Origin: Streptomyces antioxidans
Lineage (GTDB): Bacteria; Actinomycetota; Actinomycetes; Streptomycetales; Streptomycetaceae
Assembly (NCBI RefSeq): GCF_000968685.2
Contig: NZ_LAKD02000119.1
Coordinates: 186,001 to 250,000, forward strand
Length of the DNA: 64,000 nucleotides
Reading direction: 5' to 3'
Position numbers and translations under genes: made by a program. Positions 60,754 through 64,000 of this stretch are shown here, piece by piece. Positions within the stretch are counted from its first letter, which is position 1; the number at the start of each line of letters is the position of its first letter. The notes below the pieces were generated by a model, which saw only the letters and a program-made list of their open reading frames with translations, was not told the origin of the DNA and searched no databases.

Positions 60754-62043
60754 TCACGCGGAGCGGTACGCGGTCTCGAGCGCGGCGCGGACCTTCGCGG
60801 CGCTGGTGCCGCGGGTGAAGGAGGTGCTGGTCGCGGTGATCAGCGGCTGGGCGGCGGCCGGCGGTACGTACACATCGGGCAGCAGCGCCTGGCTCACCGT
60901 CGAGCCCAGCCGCTGGGCGGCGGCGACCAGCGGGAAATCGGTGCTGACGGCGTCAGAGCGCAGCGCCATGTCGCGGCCGCTCTCCCGGATGAACCGGGCG
61001 ACGGTGTCGGGCCGGTACATGAAGCGCAGGAACTTCTCGACGGCGTCGATCTTCTTGGTGCCGTTCGGGCTGATCCAGAACCCGATCAGGGTGTAGGTGC
61101 GCAGGATGGTGGGCTTGTCGTGCGCGGCGCCGTCGGCCAGCGGCCACCCGCCGACCTCGGTGTGCCGGGCCACCTTCGGCGGCACCTTCGCCAGCGCCGA
61201 GGACATCGCCGACTGGATCGCCGCGGTCTGGGTGTTGAACTGCGTGGTCATGGAGTCCGAGGTGAGGCCCTGGGCCTTGTCGGCGAAGACGCCCGCGTCG
61301 CGCAGGGTCACGAAGTACTCGATGCCCTCGCGGGCGCCCCTGCCGCCGAAGTCCCCCGTGGAGTAGGCGTGCCGGGCCTCGTCCTCGGTGAGGAAGGTCT
61401 GGATGATCTGGGCGAGCAGTTTCTGGCCCGTCCAGTCGTTGCCGCCGACGGTCACGGGCGCGATCCCCTTGGCGCGCAGCTTGCGGGCCGCGGCGATCAG
61501 TTCGTCGCCCGTGGCGGGTATCGCGTCGACGCCCGCCCGGTCCAGCAGGGACCGGTTGTAGGCGATCGGCCAGTTGGTGGCGAAGTAGGGGAAGGCGCGC
61601 ACCCTGCCCTTGGGATCGGTCCACTCGGCGAGCGCCTGCGGAAGCACGCGCGTCCGTAGCCCCCAGTCGTCCAGATAGCCCTTGACGTCGACCGTGGCGC
61701 CGACGTCGGTCCAGGCCAGCGTCTTGTCGTAGAGGTTGACCATGACGACGTCGGGCTCCTTGCGGGCCAGCCGGGAGGTCTCGTAGACCTGCGCGAGGTC
61801 GTCGCCGTTGATGAGGTTCTTGACCTTGAGCCCCGGGTGCTCCTCGCGGAACCGGTCGAGGGCCGCGAGGTAGGTGGGCGATCCCGGGGCGGTGGTGCCC
61901 AGCTGGCTGTGCACGACGAGCGTATCGGGATCGGAGTCCGCCCCGGTGAGCGCGGAACAGGCGGAGAGGCCGGGCAGGACGGTCGCGGCGGCGAGGCCGG
62001 AACCGGCGGCGAGGAAGCCGCGCCGGGTCAGCGGTGAGTGCAC
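60754..62043 (-). CDS. Sugar ABC transporter substrate-binding lipoprotein (family 1)
   Basis: A 429-residue binding protein. GTG at 62043 is preferred, with GGAG 9 bases in front. The signal has a twin-arginine-like TRRGFLAAG and lipobox LSAC (Cys about residue 30). Family 1 features: VVMVNLYDKTLAWTDVGATV, AFPYFATNWPIAYNRSLLDR and ERPRLLAQIIQTFL-type helices later. It heads a six-gene operon (binding protein, two permeases, LacI, GH5-like, GH3), all on the minus strand. Confidence 0.92.
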   Translation of the reverse strand: MHSPLTRRGFLAAGSGLAAATVLPGLSACSALTGADSDPDTLVVHSQLGTTAPGSPTYLAALDRFREEHPGLKVKNLINGDDLAQVYETSRLARKEPDVVMVNLYDKTLAWTDVGATVDVKGYLDDWGLRTRVLPQALAEWTDPKGRVRAFPYFATNWPIAYNRSLLDRAGVDAIPATGDELIAAARKLRAKGIAPVTVGGNDWTGQKLLAQIIQTFLTEDEARHAYSTGDFGGRGAREGIEYFVTLRDAGVFADKAQGLTSDSMTTQFNTQTAAIQSAMSSALAKVPPKVARHTEVGGWPLADGAAHDKPTILRTYTLIGFWISPNGTKKIDAVEKFLRFMYRPDTVARFIRESGRDMALRSDAVSTDFPLVAAAQRLGSTVSQALLPDVYVPPAAAQPLITATSTSFTRGTSAAKVRAALETAYRSA

Positions 62044-62075
62044 TGCGGGGGTCTCCAACCAGGCGGTTAACGAGT

Positions 62076-62091
62076 GGTTAATCGATCTACC
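62076..62091 (-). promoter_or_regulatory. Candidate LacI operator upstream of the third sugar operon
   Basis: GGTTAATCGATCTACC has the palindromic core ATCGAT and GGT/ACC ends around a central CG, as LacI operators often do. A related GGTTAACGA lies just before it (62065-62073). It sits about 35-50 bases before the binding-protein start. Confidence 0.5.
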
Positions 62092-62213
62092 TCGAGGGTG
62101 TGAGGAATGTAGGAGCCACTTCGTCTCTGGTCAAGTCCTTGCCGGGGCCGAAAGCACACCGCCGCGGCGCGGGCCCGGGATGGCCCGCCCGCGGCGGCGG
62201 GCCCGCGATGGCG

Positions 62214-63710
62214 CTATTCCCAGGCCAGCCGTACCTGGGCGCCGGGGTCCGCCACCTGCGTCCAGGTCTCGGCGATGCGCATGGTCGTCCTGCGCACGCC
62301 GTCGTACGGCGGCCAGCCGGGGTCGCCCGTCCTCGCGAACCGGATCCAGACGGCGTGGACACGGGTGGCGAGGTCCGCGGGCGGCTCGGTCGGGCCGAGG
62401 ATCGCCTCGGGCCCGTGCAGCCGCGCCAGCCCGGTGCGGTCGAACACGAACGGCAGCTCGACGACGTGCGAGGCGCCGAGCCGACCGTCCAGCGCCCCCG
62501 ACCGCCAGGCGAACTCATAGACGTGGGTACGCGACGAGGGGTGCCGGGCGTGGGCGGTCGCGAGCCGCCGGGTGCCCGCACCGAACAGGGCGTCCGTCAT
62601 GATGGCGGCCCGCAGCTCGCCGGGGGACGCCCCGGGCCGCTCCCGGCGGTAGACCGCCACCAGCTTCTCGGGGTCGGGGTGGCAGCGTGCCGCCGTGGCG
62701 TGGACGTCCTCCTCGGTCGAGGACGTGAGGTGACCCGGCGGGGCCAGATAGAGGTTGCCCTCCTCGGCGGTCGTACCGAGCAGCAGATCGATGCCCGCGC
62801 CACGTCCGGTGGCCACCGCCTCGGCGGGCTGCTGGTCCAGGGCCAGGCTGAACGCGCTCAGGCCGATCAGCGGGTCGAAGCGTCCGTCGACCGTGAGATC
62901 GATCCCGGCGAGTCGCGGCATGGCCTCGACGAAGCGCTCATCGGGGACCGACGCCAGTGCCTCCGCGGTCGCGGCGGTCCCCAGGACGCGGGCGAGGGCC
63001 CGGGTGACCCGGCTCGCCTGGGCGCGGCTGAACGCCCCCTGGCCGTTGCCGCTCTGGATGATCGCCCGCTGGAAGAGCCCGTCGGCCCGGGGGTCGGCCA
63101 CCACCGCGCCCACGATGGTGGCGCCCGCCGACTGGCCGAAGAGCGTCACCCGGGACGGGTCGCCGCCGAAGGCCGCGATGTTGTCCCCGACCCAGCGCAG
63201 CGCCGCGATCACATCCAGCAGGCCCCGGTTGTCGGGGGCGTCGGGGAGGTGCAGGAAGCCGGGTATCCCGAGCCGGTAGTTGAGGGTGACCAGGACGACG
63301 CCGTCCCGGGCGAAGGCGGTGCCGTCGTAGAGCTCGGAGCGGGTGGACCCGGCCACGAAGCCGCCGCCGTGCACGAACACCATCACGGGGAGGTCGTCAC
63401 GTGCGGTGTCGGGCGTCCAGACGTTCACCGCGAGGTAGTCCTCGCCCGGGACCCAGCCCTGTCCGAAGTACGGGGACATGTCGAGGCGGCCGAACGCGTC
63501 GCGCCTCGGCTGCGGTGCCGTGGGGCCCGCGGCGGTGGCGTCCCGGACACCGTCCCACGGCGGGTGCGGCACCGGCGGGGCGAACCGGGCGGCGCCGCGT
63601 GGCGGGGCTGCGTAGGGGATGTGCCGGAAGACGGTGGCGTGCTCCTCCTGGCGGCCACGGACCGCGCCCTGGGAGGTCACGACGGTGGGGGCGGTGGTGT
63701 GGTGCGTCAT
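62214..63710 (-). CDS. Type B carboxylesterase/lipase family protein
   Basis: A 498-residue alpha/beta hydrolase. The oxyanion hole is in VFVHGGGFVAGST (about residues 112-124), the nucleophile Ser in LFGQSAGATIVG (GxSxG at about 195), and a Glu/His pair further on (FEVA region, SHVVELPFVF). No signal peptide. It hydrolyses carboxyl esters, perhaps deacetylating a sugar or drug ester. It lies 170 bases from the binding-protein gene, on the same strand, and may or may not belong to the sugar locus. Confidence 0.92.
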   Translation of the reverse strand: MTHHTTAPTVVTSQGAVRGRQEEHATVFRHIPYAAPPRGAARFAPPVPHPPWDGVRDATAAGPTAPQPRRDAFGRLDMSPYFGQGWVPGEDYLAVNVWTPDTARDDLPVMVFVHGGGFVAGSTRSELYDGTAFARDGVVLVTLNYRLGIPGFLHLPDAPDNRGLLDVIAALRWVGDNIAAFGGDPSRVTLFGQSAGATIVGAVVADPRADGLFQRAIIQSGNGQGAFSRAQASRVTRALARVLGTAATAEALASVPDERFVEAMPRLAGIDLTVDGRFDPLIGLSAFSLALDQQPAEAVATGRGAGIDLLLGTTAEEGNLYLAPPGHLTSSTEEDVHATAARCHPDPEKLVAVYRRERPGASPGELRAAIMTDALFGAGTRRLATAHARHPSSRTHVYEFAWRSGALDGRLGASHVVELPFVFDRTGLARLHGPEAILGPTEPPADLATRVHAVWIRFARTGDPGWPPYDGVRRTTMRIAETWTQVADPGAQVRLAWE

Positions 63711-63731
63711 GCGTGGTATGTCGCTTCCTCG

Positions 63732-63842
63732 GTGTCGCTGTCCTGGGTACCGCTCGCTCGGCGTCGCTGCCCGGGTACCGCTCGCTCGGCGTCGCTGGCC
63801 GGATACCGCTCGCTCGGCGTCGCTTCCTCGGCTTCGCTCCGG
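63732..63842. repeat. 28-base tandem repeat, about 3.9 copies
   Basis: Units of 28-29 bases (63732-63760, 63761-63788, 63789-63816 and a partial 63817-63842) share GCGTCGCT and CCGCTCGCTCG. They lie between the esterase start and the next gene and may contain part of its promoter region; too G+C-rich and short to suggest a CRISPR array. Confidence 0.8.
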
Positions 63843-63850
63843 TCCGCCGG

Positions 63851-64000
63851 TCACAGGCGCGCGAAGGCGGCCCATTCCTTGACGGCGAACCCGCCGCCCT
63901 CGCGCCGCACCTCGGCGGCGCCGTGGCCGCCCAGGTGGGCGGGGAAGACCAGGGCGTTCTGATCGGCGGCCCGGCCGAGGACCCGGCGGCGGGTGGCGCG
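63851..64000 (-). CDS. Probable metallo-beta-lactamase-fold hydrolase, C-terminus only
   Basis: The last 49 codons of a gene that continues past the window end. The sequence ALVFPAHLGGHGAAEVRREG then GGFAVKEWAAFARL resembles the end of MBL-fold proteins, where a final metal-binding His sits in PAH. The upstream part is not visible, so the family call is tentative. Confidence 0.5.
   Translation of the reverse strand, partial: RATRRRVLGRAADQNALVFPAHLGGHGAAEVRREGGGFAVKEWAAFARL

Noticed and set aside
63732..63842. Tandem repeats as a possible CRISPR array
   Set aside because: Repeats are contiguous without unique spacers and there are no cas genes in the window.

Overview
The base composition (about 70-73% G+C with G/C in most third codon positions), the GTG starts, and gene types such as a conservon, XRE-DUF5753/DUF397 pairs, a DUF574 methyltransferase, a MAB_1171c-type membrane protein and many sugar ABC/LacI modules all point to a Streptomyces chromosome, probably its accessory or arm-proximal part. 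No rRNA, tRNA, transposase, integrase or CRISPR array was seen.

Region 1 (1-6.5 kb) is a LacI-controlled sugar uptake unit: an FGGY kinase (cut by the window edge), a GH172/DUF2961 hydrolase, a lipoprotein binding protein, two permeases and a LacI repressor. Three near-identical operators (TGAAAWSSWTTTCA) lie at its three promoters. Region 2 (6.5-9.8 kb) holds a truncated response regulator, a DUF574 methyltransferase, a DUF397/XRE pair and a small divergent gene. Region 3 (9.9-15.9 kb) encodes three secreted hydrolases: GH2 with an arabinofuranose-binding module, GH76 alpha-mannanase-type and GH43. Region 4 (16-21.5 kb) is a second sugar operon: binding protein, two permeases, PfkB kinase and GH4.

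Region 5 (21.7-30.8 kb) contains a conservon without a visible cvnD, a decayed OFA-type transporter, a DUF485-acetate symporter pair, an ECF sigma factor with a membrane partner, and a sortase with a likely substrate. Region 6 (30.9-36.3 kb) has catalase-peroxidase with its Fur regulator, a divergent TetR/SDR pair and a VC0807-type membrane protein.

Region 7 (36.4-43.5 kb) is the most unusual stretch. A NACHT-LRR ATPase, a second large NTPase whose P-loop lysine is arginine, and a membrane-anchored ligand-binding protein are encoded in series on one strand. They look like a receptor/STAND-type sensing or defence system. Region 8 (43.6-53.2 kb) carries a TetR regulator, a MAB_1171c-type protein, an XRE regulator and an ImmA/IrrE-type peptidase. 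It then has a small biosynthetic locus: a KS-ACP-oxoamine synthase fusion that lacks its AT domain, a reductase and an atypical P450.

Region 9 (53.4-64 kb) is a third sugar locus on the minus strand: binding protein, two permeases, LacI, GH5-like and GH3 hydrolases. A carboxylesterase and the end of a probable metallo-beta-lactamase-fold gene lie upstream. All function calls are from sequence reading alone; no database search was run.
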